64,000 nt of DNA from Glycomyces fuscus (GTDB taxonomy: Bacteria; Actinomycetota; Actinomycetes; Streptosporangiales; Streptosporangiaceae). This document shows, piece after piece, positions 7,749 to 15,679 of this stretch. The stretch spans positions 1 through 64,000 of the forward strand of contig NYMS01000038.1 in assembly GCA_002529455.1 (NCBI GenBank), given 5' to 3'. The notes beneath the pieces are model-generated. The model searched no databases, was not told the origin of the DNA, and worked only from the letters and a program-made list of their open reading frames with translations. The first letter of the stretch is position 1. Every line of letters starts with the position of its first letter. The translations under genes and the position numbers were made by a program.

Positions 7749-8894
7749 TCACCGCGTGGTGGCGAAGATCGTGGCCTCGTCGTCCAGCCACACCAGCTGG
7801 TGGTCTGCCGAGACCGTCAGCCCGAACCGCGTGTGCGCGGGGCGCCCCGCCTCCAGCCACAGCAGGTGGGCCGCCTCCAGCTCGTCGAACAGCCTGCGGG
7901 GGCCGTGCTGGCGCACCTCGTAGCCCCTGTCCCGGAGGCCGGGGTCGATGTGCCAGGAGGCCCACGACCAGGTCGAGGAGTCCAACAGGTACACCGTGAA
8001 CCGCGGGTCCTCGGGTCCGCCCCCCAGCCGCACGACCCGGTGCACGTCCGGCATCTGCAACCCCACCGCGAAGGCCCCGTCGGAGTCGCCGACCACCTCG
8101 CCCGGGTGCAGCCGGGAGTACGTCGTGGTGTGCTCGTCGTCCTCCGGCCGGACGTAGGTCTCCAGCAGGTGGCGCGGGGTCCGGTCCGCGCGCGCCCACA
8201 TGCGGTCCGTGTGCCCGGTGAACCTCCCGCGCGCGGTCCCGTGCGGACCGACCTCCAGGTCGACCGTGACGCCCTGGTGGAAGGAGGTGCCCCACGGTGT
8301 CAGGACGCGTCCGCCGGGCTGGCACTGCGCCACCCAGGCGTAGGGGACCCTGCGCACCGTCACCGCGCTGACCACCCGGTCGTAGGGCGCGCGCCCGGCC
8401 CAGCCCCGCATGCCGTCGCCGCTGACCACCAGCGGCGTGAGCCCCGCGCTCATCAGCCGCACCCGCGCCTGCTCGGCCAGTTCGAAGTCGATCTCCACGG
8501 AGGTGACGGCGTCGTCGCCCAGGAACCGCGCGAGCAGGGCGGCGGTGTACCCGCTGCCGGTGCCCACCTCCAGCACCCGCATCCCCGGTACGACCCGCAG
8601 GCGCCGCAGCGTCGCGGCCACCGAGGACGGCGCCGGGGACGAGGACGTCGGCTCGCCGGGGCCGTAGCGGGCGCCGTCGTCGACCTGGGTGACCACGGGG
8701 ACGTCGGCGTAGGCCGCCTCCAGCCACCGCAGCTCGCCGCGGTAGCGGTCCACGGGCACGCCCGTGTCGGGGTCGGCGATCTCGTCGGGCAGGAACAGGT
8801 GCCGCGGAACCGCCGTGAAGGCCTCGCGCCAGTCCGGGTCCAGGTCGCCCTCCTCGACGAGGCGCTCGACCATCCTCGCGTGCGGGGGGATCAT
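7749..8894 (-). CDS. Protein-L-isoaspartate-methyltransferase-like SAM methyltransferase
   Basis: A 381-residue protein. Residues about 1-240 resemble PIMT: an N-terminal FTAVPRHLFLPDEI segment and the SAM loop VLEVGTGSGYTAALLARFL followed by TSVEIDFELAEQA. About 140 C-terminal residues are extra compared with plain PIMT (about 220 residues) and end in a WLDDEATIF segment. I chose the ATG at 8894 because GGGAGG lies upstream and the conserved part begins there; an upstream start would add Arg-rich sequence. This extended architecture beside an ATPase and an XRE-TPR regulator resembles the FxLD-type methyltransferases associated with lanthipeptides, but I could not find an FxLD precursor nearby. 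The substrate is therefore open. Confidence 0.8.
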   Translation of the reverse strand: MIPPHARMVERLVEEGDLDPDWREAFTAVPRHLFLPDEIADPDTGVPVDRYRGELRWLEAAYADVPVVTQVDDGARYGPGEPTSSSPAPSSVAATLRRLRVVPGMRVLEVGTGSGYTAALLARFLGDDAVTSVEIDFELAEQARVRLMSAGLTPLVVSGDGMRGWAGRAPYDRVVSAVTVRRVPYAWVAQCQPGGRVLTPWGTSFHQGVTVDLEVGPHGTARGRFTGHTDRMWARADRTPRHLLETYVRPEDDEHTTTYSRLHPGEVVGDSDGAFAVGLQMPDVHRVVRLGGGPEDPRFTVYLLDSSTWSWASWHIDPGLRDRGYEVRQHGPRRLFDELEAAHLLWLEAGRPAHTRFGLTVSADHQLVWLDDEATIFATTR

Positions 8895-9250
8895 CTGCCG
8901 TACCTCCCGGATCTCGCGCACCTTCGGGTGCGCCGCACACCGGCGCGCGGGGGGCGCCCGACGCGTCCGGCGCGCCCGGTCCGGACACGCTCTCCGCACC
9001 GCCGAACGCGCGGGTCGCTCGTGTGAACAGCACCGACACCGGCTCCGGGCCCGTGGCCCGCGCCGCCGCTGTGCCCTGCCTGTGGGGTGGAGGTCACCGC
9101 TCTTCTCCTCGGGGGCGTCCCGGCACGGACGAACCAGGGTCTTGCGTCCATTACGGGGGCGTGAGTTTCCGGGTAAGGATTACTACGGAAGATGTAACGC
9201 CGTTCGTCCACGAGGACGGAATTCCGTGCCGATATACACCGGCGGTATGC
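8895..9250. promoter_or_regulatory. Divergent promoter region
   Basis: This 356-bp gap separates the leftward methyltransferase from the rightward XRE-TPR regulator. Bases 9170-9250 are comparatively A/T-rich (GATTACTACGG, GATATACACC) and probably hold the rightward promoter. I looked on the minus strand for a short RiPP precursor and found none I can support. Confidence 0.4.
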
Positions 9251-10744
9251 ATGAAGAAATCCCTGGTCGGTCCACGTTTTTCCCCGCCACGGGCTTTCTG
9301 GGCCCGTGCCGACGTCCTGCGGTCGCTGGCCGAGCACGACGCCGGGGCCCTGTTCGGGCTCCTGCGCCAGCACACCGGTGCGAGCCAGCAGACGATCGGC
9401 TCCGCCGTCGACATGGCACAGCCGCACGTGAGTGCGATCATGTCCGGAAGAAGGCTGGTCACCGCGCTGAGCACCTGGCAGCGCATCGCCGACGGCCTGG
9501 CCATGCCGTCGGAGGCCCGCCGGGCCCTGGGCCTGGCGGATGCGGGTGACGAGTATTCGAAGGGCGTTTCCTGGACAGAATCCTCGGTGCAAGAAGACGA
9601 TTTATGGTCCGCGTCCAGAACGGCGCAGGACATCGTCGACATCACGCTGAAGGACCTGATGAAACGCAGAGACGCATTCACGTTCGGGGGCGCGCTCCTG
9701 GTGGGCGCCACGCTGACGGAGACGCTGGAACACTGGCTGCTGCCCGGCCCGGCCGCCCCCGGCCTGGTCCGCGGCACCATCGGAGAGGCCGAGCTGGGGC
9801 GGATCGAGGCCGCCACCGTGGCGCTGCGGCACTGGAACGACCGCTGGCGCCTGGGCGTGCGCCGCAAGGCCGTCGTCGGACAGCTCTCGGAGGTGTCCGA
9901 ACTCGTGGAGACACCCCAGCCCGCCTCCGTGCAGGGGCGGCTGTTCGCGGTGATGGCCGAGCTGTCCAAGACCGTGGCCTCGATGTCCTTCGACGCCGGG
10001 GACCACCCCACCGCGCAGCGGTACTACACCCTCTCCCTGCGCGCGCTCCACCAGGCCGGGCCCGAGCACCGCCCCTACGGTGTCGGGGTCCTGGCCGACA
10101 TGGCCCGGCAGATGCTCGACCTGGACCGGCCCGAGGACGCCCTGGACATCTCCCGCCTCGCGCTCGACAGCGCGGACTCCACCGGCGCCCCCGCGCTGGT
10201 CCGGGCGATGCTGCGCACGCGCGAGGGCTGGTCCTACGCGCGGATGGGCAGGTCGGAGGCCTACCGCCGCACCGTCATCCAGGCCGAGGACCTCCTCGCG
10301 GGCGCGAGCGGGGAGGAGGTGCCCGACTGGGTGGGCGGCTTCGACCACGCCGAGCTGGCGGGCGTGGTCGGCGCCCGCTACCGCGACCTCGCCGTGCTCC
10401 AGGAGGACCCGGGCGCCCGGCGCAGGCACGCCGAGTCCTCCGCCGCCTACATCACCAAGGCGCTCCGGCTGCGCGCCCCCTCCGGCAAGCGCGGCCGCGC
10501 CTTCGACCTCATCGGCCTGGGCCGCACCTACCTGCTGCTCGACGAGCCCGCCGAGGCCGCGCGGGTGGTGCGCCAGGCCGCGGCCCTCGAACCCTCCCTG
10601 GGCTCGGGCAGGGTCCGCAGGCGCCTGCGCGACTGGTACACCGAGTCCGCCACGCACCACCGCAACCCGCAGGTGGCCGAGGTCCGCGAGGAGTTATCAC
10701 ATACGCTGCTGCACCATCAGCGAAATGCGAAAGGGATGACGTGA
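9251..10744 (+). CDS. XRE-family regulator with TPR-like C-terminal region
   Basis: A 497-residue protein. The N-terminal part (about residues 30-85) is a helix-turn-helix: LRQHTGASQQTIGSAVDMAQ ... VSAIMSGRR. It is followed by a long helical region with tetratricopeptide-like repeats (DHPTAQRYYTLSLRALHQAG, YARMGRSEAYRRTVI). This is the common actinobacterial regulator type in which the TPR part senses a peptide or partner. The ATG at 9251 places MKKS at the N-terminus; upstream sequence in frame looks non-coding. The stop overlaps the GTG of the next gene, which is strong evidence for coupled expression with the SLOG-like protein. It is divergent from the methyltransferase/ATPase pair and may control it. 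Confidence 0.87.
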   Translation: MKKSLVGPRFSPPRAFWARADVLRSLAEHDAGALFGLLRQHTGASQQTIGSAVDMAQPHVSAIMSGRRLVTALSTWQRIADGLAMPSEARRALGLADAGDEYSKGVSWTESSVQEDDLWSASRTAQDIVDITLKDLMKRRDAFTFGGALLVGATLTETLEHWLLPGPAAPGLVRGTIGEAELGRIEAATVALRHWNDRWRLGVRRKAVVGQLSEVSELVETPQPASVQGRLFAVMAELSKTVASMSFDAGDHPTAQRYYTLSLRALHQAGPEHRPYGVGVLADMARQMLDLDRPEDALDISRLALDSADSTGAPALVRAMLRTREGWSYARMGRSEAYRRTVIQAEDLLAGASGEEVPDWVGGFDHAELAGVVGARYRDLAVLQEDPGARRRHAESSAAYITKALRLRAPSGKRGRAFDLIGLGRTYLLLDEPAEAARVVRQAAALEPSLGSGRVRRRLRDWYTESATHHRNPQVAEVREELSHTLLHHQRNAKGMT

Positions 10745-11223
10745 CTCGAATCGGTATCACCGGTCATTCGAATCTTTCCCTCGACAGCGTGACATTGGTG
10801 CGCAAAGCTCTGGTGGCGGCACTCGAACCCCACGCCGACGGCAAGCTCGTCGGGGTCTCCTGCCTGGCGCGCGGCGCGGACCAGCTCTTCGCCGAGGCCG
10901 TGCTGGAGCTCGGGGGCGAGGTCGAGGTCGTGCTGCCCTCGGCCGACTACCGCGAGGCCAAGGTCAAGCCCGCCAACCTGGACCGCTTCGACGGCCTGCT
11001 CGTGCGCTCCTCGCTGGTGCGCTACATGCCGCACCGCCGGGCGGGCCGCGCCGCCTACGAGGACGCCAACGAGGCACTCCTGGACTGGGTGGACCTGCTG
11101 TTCGCGGTCTGGGACGGCCAGCCCTCCGGAGGCAGGGGCGGCACCGCGGACGCGGTCGAGGCGGCACGGGGGAGGGGAGTGCCGGTGGAGGTCGTCTGGC
11201 CGGAGGGGGCCCGCCGGGAATGA
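10741..11223 (+). CDS. SLOG-like (Rossmann nucleotide-binding) protein
   Basis: A 160-residue protein starting at GTG 10741, which overlaps the preceding stop (GTGA). It begins TRIGITGHSNLS and continues with VGVSCLARGADQLFAEAVLELGGE and VVLPSADYREAK. This is the SLOG/DprA-like arrangement in which a GH motif and a conserved GxARGAD segment bind a nucleotide. The end (DLLFAVWDGQPSGGRGGTADAVEAA) matches the family's C-terminal loop. SLOG proteins are nucleotide or nucleotide-derivative sensors or phosphoribohydrolases. Pairing with an XRE-TPR gene is recurrent in actinomycetes, so it probably supplies or senses the regulator's signal; that role is inferred. Confidence 0.8.
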   Translation: MTRIGITGHSNLSLDSVTLVRKALVAALEPHADGKLVGVSCLARGADQLFAEAVLELGGEVEVVLPSADYREAKVKPANLDRFDGLLVRSSLVRYMPHRRAGRAAYEDANEALLDWVDLLFAVWDGQPSGGRGGTADAVEAARGRGVPVEVVWPEGARRE

Positions 11224-11226
11224 GCC

Positions 11227-11413
11227 GGGCGGCCGGCGCCGGCCGCCCGCGCGGCACCGGGGCCGTGTCGGCCGCCCTGCCGGGCGCGGGGCCGGTCACG
11301 GTGTCCGGGCGGCGTGGCCGGATCCGGCCACGCCGCGGTCCGGGTTCCGCGCCGCTGGAGCCGCGGCCCCGCCGCAGGGCACGTGGTCGGGACCGGCCAC
11401 CGGTCCCGACCAC
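11227..11413. terminator. Three consecutive stem-loops between convergent genes
   Basis: Three inverted repeats fill the gap between the SLOG-like and hydrolase genes: 11227-11234 with 11241-11248; a 26-bp perfect palindrome at 11310-11335; and a 13-bp perfect stem, 11383-11395 with 11401-11413. Together they form a strong two-way terminator. Confidence 0.8.
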
Positions 11414-11425
11414 GCCCGCCACCGG

Positions 11426-12292
11426 TCAGCGCCCGCCCAGCGCGCCGTGCAGCGCCTCCGCGAAGGCGCGGGGGTGGGTCCCGAAGCCCACGTGGTCGCC
11501 CGGGAAGGCGACCGGCTCCGTGCCCAGGCGCCGGGTCAGCGCGAGCCCGATGTCGTGGATGGGCTGCCCGGCGGAGGCGTCGCCCAGGCCCACCGCCACC
11601 GGGACCCGGCCCTCCCGCAGCGCCTCCACGTCGGGCCGGTACAGCGACAGCGGCATCAGCCCGTGGGCCAGGAAGTACTCGAAGTTGCCGCTGACCCGCT
11701 CGAAGGTCTCGGGGTCCTCGTGCATCGGCCCCTGCGGTGCGTCGCCCTCCTGCCGACCCCCGTCGTCCGCCTCCCCGGCCTCCTCGTCCAGGCCGTTCAG
11801 CGCCAGGAACTTGCCGATCGCCGCCTCCACGCCCTCGCGCCGGTAGGTGTCGTAGACGTCCTGGTCGCGGGCGAGCACCTCGGAGGGGTCGTCGAGCAGC
11901 ATGAGGCAGGGCGGCTCGTGCGCGAGCAGCGCGCGCACCGCCCCGGGGTGGCGCACGGCCATGTCGAGCCCGATCTGGGCGCCCGCGCTGTTGCCGAACA
12001 CGTAGGCCGGCTCCCCGCCCAGTTCGGCGACCAGGCGCGCGGCGTCGTCGCTGTGCAGCTCCACCCGCTGGTCCTCGGGCTCGCCGTCCAGCGTGCTGCG
12101 CGAGTTGCCGCGGGGGTCGTAGGCCACGGTCGTGTAGCGGTCGGCCAGGTGCCCGGCCAGTGCGGTGTAGACGCCCGCGTCCTGCGGGCCGCCGGGGATC
12201 ATCAGCAGCACGGGGCCCGAACCGCGGACCTCGTAGTGGATCCGGGCGCCCGGCACCTTCAGCGTGTGCGCTCCCGGTGTGTGGTGCGGCAT
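11426..12292 (-). CDS. α/β-hydrolase
   Basis: A 288-residue α/β-hydrolase-fold protein. It shows the oxyanion segment LMIPGGPQD, the nucleophile elbow GNSAGAQ and a terminal His in FPGDHVGFGTHP. An acidic, low-complexity insert (EEAGEADDGGRQEGD) in the cap region is unusual. I chose the ATG at 12292, where the MPHHTPGAH start precedes the first β-strand; the longer frame reads through the neighbouring VOC gene. It lies 33 bp downstream of the VOC gene and probably shares its transcript and the upstream TetR operators. The substrate cannot be predicted. Confidence 0.88.
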   Translation of the reverse strand: MPHHTPGAHTLKVPGARIHYEVRGSGPVLLMIPGGPQDAGVYTALAGHLADRYTTVAYDPRGNSRSTLDGEPEDQRVELHSDDAARLVAELGGEPAYVFGNSAGAQIGLDMAVRHPGAVRALLAHEPPCLMLLDDPSEVLARDQDVYDTYRREGVEAAIGKFLALNGLDEEAGEADDGGRQEGDAPQGPMHEDPETFERVSGNFEYFLAHGLMPLSLYRPDVEALREGRVPVAVGLGDASAGQPIHDIGLALTRRLGTEPVAFPGDHVGFGTHPRAFAEALHGALGGR

Positions 12293-12324
12293 GTCTGCGT
12301 CTCCTGCCTTTCCGTGCCCGGTGC

Positions 12325-12690
12325 TCAGCCGTCGCTGAGCACCATGCGGTTGCCCTCGCTGTCGCGGAACTCGGCGGCCGTGACCCCCGGCTGCCACATC
12401 GCCTCGTGCGGCTCGGTGACGATCTCCACGCCCTTGGCGCGCAGGGCCTCGACCGTGCCCTCGACGTCCTCCGCCACCAGGACCATGACCGGCTCGGCGG
12501 ACGGCTCCTCGTCCGGGCGGCGCTGGAAGTGCAGGTGGCTCTGCGCGCCGGGGAGGGCGAGCTCGATCCACCGCCACCCGTCGTCGGACATGGGGGCGTC
12601 GGCGGCCACGGTGCAGCCCAGGCGGTCGGTGTAGAAGGCCTTGGCCCGCTCCTGGTCGAAGACGGGGAGTTCGGCGAACTTGACGTACAT
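12325..12690 (-). CDS. VOC/glyoxalase-family protein
   Basis: A 121-residue single-chain vicinal-oxygen-chelate domain with the two βαβββ modules: VKFAELPVFDQERAKAFYTDRLG, then VMVLVAEDVEGTVEALRAKGVEI and the EFRDSEGNRMVLSD end. Such proteins bind a metal (as dimers) and act as glyoxalase, dioxygenase or drug-binding resistance proteins. It is divergent from a TetR gene, with repeat operators between them, so it is probably TetR-regulated together with the hydrolase. Confidence 0.9.
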   Translation of the reverse strand: MYVKFAELPVFDQERAKAFYTDRLGCTVAADAPMSDDGWRWIELALPGAQSHLHFQRRPDEEPSAEPVMVLVAEDVEGTVEALRAKGVEIVTEPHEAMWQPGVTAAEFRDSEGNRMVLSDG

Positions 12691-12740
12691 GCGGTCTCTC
12701 GTTCCCTCTGGCGCGCTACGGCTGTCGGCCCAGCATCACA

Positions 12741-12790
12741 CTGGACCGTCTAGTACTGCATTTGCCTCGAAACTAGACCGTACAGTACTG
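12741..12790. promoter_or_regulatory. Paired TetR operator candidates
   Basis: Two near-identical 18-bp elements in direct orientation, CTGGACCGTCTAGTACTG (12741-12758) and CTAGACCGTACAGTACTG (12773-12790), with centres 32 bp apart. Each contains partial dyad symmetry (CTAG, CAGTACTG). They lie between the VOC gene and the TetR gene and are the obvious sites for autoregulation and control of the VOC-hydrolase operon. Confidence 0.75.
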
Positions 12791-12846
12791 ATAGGACAAA
12801 AGCACTGAAACGAAGCCTGGGACGACGAAGACGAGGTGTCGAGAGC

Positions 12847-13494
12847 GTGAACCCGCCAGCGGAGGAGGGGCTGAGCCGGTCGGCCCGCAAGCGCCGGGCC
12901 ATCCTGGACGCGGCGGAGGAGGTCTTCCTCAAGGGCGGTTACCTCGGGACGAACATGGACGAGATCGCCGCGCTGTCGGAGGTGTCGAAGCAGACGGTCT
13001 ACAAGCACTTCGGCAGCAAGGAGGGGCTGTTCGTCGAGATCGTCACCAGCATGACCTCGGGCGCGGGGGACGTGGTGCACAGCGAGGCATCCGAGCCCGG
13101 CCGGGTCGAGGACGTGGAGGCTTACCTCCGCGACTACGCGTACCGCCAGCTCACGGTGGTGCTCACGCCGCGGTTGATGCGGTTGAGGCGGATGGTGATC
13201 GGAGAGGTCGCGCGGTTCCCGGAGCTGGCGCGGGTGCTGTACGAGTGCGGGCCGCAGAGGGCGATCACGGCGCTCGCCGAGAGCTTCGCCCGGCTGGGGG
13301 AGAGAGGGCTGCTGTCGGTGGGGGACGATCCCCAGCGGGCGGCGTCCCACTTCAACTGGCTGGTGATGGCCGAGCCGGTGAACCGGGTGATGCTGCTGGG
13401 GGACGGGGCCATTCCGACGGAGGCGGAGCTGTGCCAGCATGCGCAGGAGGGCGTGCGGGTGTTCCTCGCGGCGTACGGGGCCGAGGGTCGTTAG
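12847..13494 (+). CDS. TetR/AcrR-family regulator
   Basis: A 215-residue repressor starting at GTG. The N-terminal HTH is KRRAILDAAEEVFLKGGYLGTNMDEIAALSEVSKQTVYKHFGSKEGLF, in the canonical position (residues 15-60). The C-terminal part (YRQLTVVLTPRLMRLRRMVIGE ... NWLVMAEPVNRVMLLG) resembles the AefR-like TetR ligand domain. It probably binds the repeated elements just upstream and represses itself and the divergent VOC/hydrolase genes. Confidence 0.93.
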   Translation: MNPPAEEGLSRSARKRRAILDAAEEVFLKGGYLGTNMDEIAALSEVSKQTVYKHFGSKEGLFVEIVTSMTSGAGDVVHSEASEPGRVEDVEAYLRDYAYRQLTVVLTPRLMRLRRMVIGEVARFPELARVLYECGPQRAITALAESFARLGERGLLSVGDDPQRAASHFNWLVMAEPVNRVMLLGDGAIPTEAELCQHAQEGVRVFLAAYGAEGR

Positions 13495-13527
13495 GGGAGT
13501 TGTGGGGCATTGGGGGCTTTATGCCGC

Positions 13528-13594
13528 CGGTGTCTGTCTTTCGAGAAGTTGGGAAAACGGCTGCTTGCCACTGGTAAGTTCGCAGGTGGTTGAC
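13528..13594 (+). promoter_or_regulatory. CRISPR leader-like sequence, copy 1
   Basis: This segment contains AAAACGGCTGCTTGCCACTG followed by GTAAGTTCGCAGGT. The same block occurs upstream of the other two CRISPR loci here (near 15448 and 41210). It directly precedes a single type I-E-like repeat. Conservation with position fixed next to the first repeat is the mark of a CRISPR leader. Confidence 0.75.
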
Positions 13595-13622
13595 GTGTTC
13601 CCCGCACACGCGGGGGTGATCC
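13595..13622 (+). CRISPR. Solitary degenerate type I-E repeat
   Basis: A single repeat with the core TTCCCCGCACACGCGGGGGT, differing at several positions from the consensus of the larger array (core CTCCCCGCGCACGCGGGGA). It keeps the inverted-repeat stem. No spacer or second repeat follows; the next bases are the 3' end of the TetR gene at 13628. It looks like a leader-proximal relic of a lost array. Confidence 0.75.
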
Positions 13623-13627
13623 TCACT

Positions 13628-14215
13628 TCATGCGTTGCTCGCCGTGGGTTCCGAGGCCTTTTGTAGAGCCGCGTCGATGAGCACCTCGGCGGCCTCGCGC
13701 GCCCGGTCGGCCGCCTCCGCCTGGCCGGTGATGGCCGCGGTGGTCTGTGCTCCCTCCGCCAACAGCGCGAGCTGCGCGGCTAACGAGGAGTCCACGCCGA
13801 CCCGTTCCACCAGCTCACCCAGGTAGCGCTGGAAGGACACCTTGTGCTCGCGCGCGATGTCGGCGACGTCGGAGTTGACCGCGCCCAGTTCGGCGAAGGC
13901 GTTGATGAACCCGCACCCCCGGAAGTCCTCCTCGCAGAACCAGTCGGACAGGAACGCGTAGACCGCCAGCAGCTTCTCCCGAGGCGCCTCGACCGCGTTC
14001 ACGTGCTCGTCCAGCCCTTCGGCCCACATGCGCCTGCGCCTGCGCAGCACCGCCATGACGATGTCGTTCTTCGAGGGAAAGAGCTGGTAGAGGCGGCGCA
14101 GCGAGACCCCGGCGGCGTCCCGCAGCTGGTCCATGCCCACGGACGAGAAGCCCCGCGTGTAGTAGAGCCGGTCGGCCGCGGCGATGATCTGCTGTCGGTA
14201 CTCCTCGTTGTCCAT
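13628..14215 (-). CDS. TetR-family regulator of the adjacent hydrolase
   Basis: A 195-residue repressor. The HTH covers QQIIAAADRLYYTRGFSSVGMDQLRDAAGVSLRRLYQLFPSKNDIV. The C-terminal part has a characteristic WFCEEDFRGCGFINAFAELG segment, as in TetR regulators that sense xenobiotics or reactive species. I chose the ATG at 14215 (MDNEEYRQQ); a longer in-frame start lies inside the operator region and is unlikely. It is divergent from an α/β-hydrolase gene with three perfect or near-perfect palindromes between. Its 3' end abuts the CRISPR relic within 6 bp. Confidence 0.93.
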   Translation of the reverse strand: MDNEEYRQQIIAAADRLYYTRGFSSVGMDQLRDAAGVSLRRLYQLFPSKNDIVMAVLRRRRRMWAEGLDEHVNAVEAPREKLLAVYAFLSDWFCEEDFRGCGFINAFAELGAVNSDVADIAREHKVSFQRYLGELVERVGVDSSLAAQLALLAEGAQTTAAITGQAEAADRAREAAEVLIDAALQKASEPTASNA

Positions 14216-14235
14216 CCCACCAGTGTACTTGCGCT

Positions 14236-15173
<938 letters not shown>

Positions 15174-15187
15174 GTCCGAGGGTTGGT

Positions 15188-15213
15188 GGGCGGGCACGTG
15201 GTGCCCGTCCGCC
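15188..15213. terminator. Terminator-like hairpin after the hydrolase
   Basis: GGGCGGGCAC pairs with GTGCCCGTCC around a 3-base loop, 15 bp after the hydrolase stop. No T-run follows, which is common in GC-rich actinomycetes. The remaining sequence to about 15447 shows no gene. Confidence 0.55.
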
Positions 15214-15447
15214 CCGGGGTGCGTTCGACGGGGGCGCCCCCCGGGGGGGCCTGCTATCTGTGAGACTTCGGACCTGCGGCGTTCCATTCTGGCCGGATGG
15301 TGATGTCGGAACCGGTAGGCCGCGTTATGTTGCTGTGGGATGAGGCGGTTCCGGAGCTCTGACGTGGCGCAGGCATACGGGCGTCATCTATGGTGCGAAG
15401 CTTGATGCCGTCTAAGGGGTTTTTCGACTTATGGGCTTTTGGTTGCC

Positions 15448-15514
15448 GGTGTCTGTTTTTCAGGAAGTTGGAAAAACGGCTGCTTGCCACTGGTAAGTTC
15501 GCAGGTCGCTGACT
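15448..15514 (+). promoter_or_regulatory. CRISPR leader, copy 2
   Basis: Contains GAAAAACGGCTGCTTGCCAC and GGTAAGTTCGCAGGTC in the same order and spacing as copies 1 and 3, and abuts the first repeat of a two-repeat array. It presumably drives rightward transcription of the array. Confidence 0.8.
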
Positions 15515-15604
15515 GTGCTCCCCGCGCACGCGGGGATGGTCCCGAGACGGTGGCGCGGGTCGCGGCCGTGCTGGCGTGCTCCCCGCGCACGCGGGGATGG
15601 TCCT
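15515..15604 (+). CRISPR. Minimal type I-E CRISPR array (2 repeats, 1 spacer)
   Basis: Two 29-bp repeats at 15515-15543 and 15576-15604, identical to the main array consensus except the final base of the second, separate one 32-bp spacer (15544-15575). The repeat starts GTGCTCCCCGCGCACGCGG. There are no cas genes in the window. The trailer end runs straight into a truncated ABC-transporter coding sequence. Confidence 0.92.
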
Positions 15605-15671
15605 GCGCGGCCCGCAGGCTCACCCCGCGCAGGACACGCCTCGTCCCGAAGGCCTTGTGCACGTCCGTCAC
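15605..15671 (-). pseudogene. Truncated ABC-transporter ATPase gene, first about 22 codons
   Basis: Reading leftward from GTG 15671 gives VTDVHKAFGTRRVLRGVSL, the usual first strand and turn of an ABC ATPase (VxxLxKxFGxxxVLxGVS). An AGGAGAG ribosome-binding site lies inside the end of the upstream prenyltransferase gene. The frame enters a CRISPR repeat after about 22 codons, before Walker A, so the gene is cut off. It must once have followed the fusion gene as an overlapping operon member. Confidence 0.75.
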
Positions 15672-15679
15672 TTGCAGCG

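Noticed and set aside
8895..9170. FxLD-type lanthipeptide precursor beside the methyltransferase
   Set aside because: I read all three minus frames; none has an FxLD motif followed by a Cys/Ser/Thr core.
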